DNA of 64,000 bases. Source: Spinellus fusiger. Taxonomy: Eukaryota; Mucoromycota; Mucoromycetes; Mucorales; Phycomycetaceae. The position numbers and the translations under genes are program-made. Shown one piece after another: positions 63,438 through 64,000 of this stretch (positions are counted from its first letter, which is position 1; each line of letters opens with the position of its first letter). A model generated the notes under the pieces. The model ran no database searches. It was not told the origin of the DNA and saw nothing but the letters and a program-made list of their open reading frames with translations. Where the stretch lies: NCBI GenBank assembly GCA_025094145.1, contig JALLLS010000054.1, positions 185,541 through 249,540 of the forward strand, read 5' to 3'.

Positions 63438-64000
63438 GTTTATTATAGTAAAATCATATACAATAGAAACTGACTAACATGTCAGACACAATAAACATAC
63501 ACAAACACTTACCAGATCACAACTGTTGGTTTATATGCCAGACAAAGGTAAACAAAATAAAGAGGATAGAAGTTATGAAGAACAACAGACAGTGTAATTA
63601 GCAAGTATTAATATTCGAGCAGAAGAGAATAAAAAGATTTTTCACAAGTCAATTGCTTAATCAGAACTACCAAAGTAATGCAGACTACAACAACATTTTA
63701 GAAAGAAAAGAATTGCTTAAAGAACAGTTGCCTAGTTACCCGCTGTGATCAAATCGTGTGTTGTGTTCCTGTTCATGTACCCTCTTTGATTTCCCTAGAC
63801 CAGCCTTTGTACTAATACTCCATTTGGTTGTCCCTGCTAGAGACCCAATATCTATATATTTATCTCTCTAGTGGTCCTATTGATAACCTTACTGCCTTCT
63901 ATTAAAGAATAAAGAATATACTACTCAAGGTTACATAGTATGAATTTTGGGTCTACGTATATTCATACCTTCTCGAAGCTATAAGGATCCAAGATATACA

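Larger units (their letters stand above)
62636..64000 (-). mobile_element. Fanzor-bearing element, copy B (runs off the window)
   Basis: The right end is TACACACCAGGAGATCTTTAGG at 62636, the reverse complement of the end of copy A at 29932. Homology with copy A is clear to about 63440; beyond that there is an AT-rich stretch with a possible exon (LCLAYKPTVVIW, rc of about 63515-63550) that fits the Fanzor order upstream of VAAYG. The left end is not in the window. Confidence 0.7.

Overview
The window looks like nuclear DNA of an early-diverging fungus, most likely Mucoromycota and probably Mucorales. The evidence is AT-rich DNA with many short tracts, mostly 40-130 nt GT-AG introns in almost every gene, fungal-type housekeeping genes (YPP1/TTC7, a GIN4/HSL1-type kinase, DCS1, COQ5) and Fanzor-type transposon proteins of the kind common in mucoralean genomes. 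No species can be named from the sequence alone. All exon models were spliced by hand; every multi-exon model given keeps frame across all junctions.

Layout. 1-866: the 5' part of a multicopper oxidase running off the left edge. 3.07-14.6 kb: a compact housekeeping cluster on alternating strands with very short gaps: a membrane-anchored GT5-like glycosyltransferase, GINS subunit PSF2, YPP1/TTC7, a mitochondrial EngB-family GTPase, the spindle-checkpoint WD40 protein BUB3 and an RBR-type E3 ligase. 14.6-38.9 kb: a long gene-poor, repeat-rich tract holding only the scavenger decapping enzyme DCS1/DcpS and one unidentified coiled-coil protein, plus transposon debris: a 1.1-kb terminal-inverted-repeat (TIR) element, a decayed Fanzor element, a LINE fragment and two Tc1/mariner remnants. 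38.9-54.6 kb: an FYR-domain nuclear protein, a putative shelterin TPP1/Tpz1-like OB-fold protein, a GIN4/HSL1-type kinase and a CDCA7-like R1 zinc-finger protein, separated by 0.3-3.9 kb of microsatellite-rich spacer. 54.6-59 kb: a second type of decayed Fanzor and a second 1.1-kb TIR element. 59.0-62.6 kb: a secreted GH36 alpha-galactosidase and mitochondrial COQ5, convergent. 62.6-64 kb: a third Fanzor copy running off the right edge.

The most interesting material is the transposon system. Two related Fanzor (eukaryotic TnpB-like) copies, at 29.1-29.9 kb and 62.6-63.4+ kb, have decayed coding regions, yet the about 215-nt non-coding stretch between stop codon and element end is strikingly conserved. 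It includes a block of about 55 nt with a small hairpin that differs at only one position. This is where a TnpB/Fanzor guide (omega) RNA would be expected. The same terminal sequence also closes two 1.1-kb non-Fanzor elements, suggesting one mobilised family. Several genes belong to genome maintenance (PSF2, BUB3, TPP1-like, CDCA7-like, GIN4-like), but nothing in the sequence shows that they are co-regulated beyond shared short intergenic regions.
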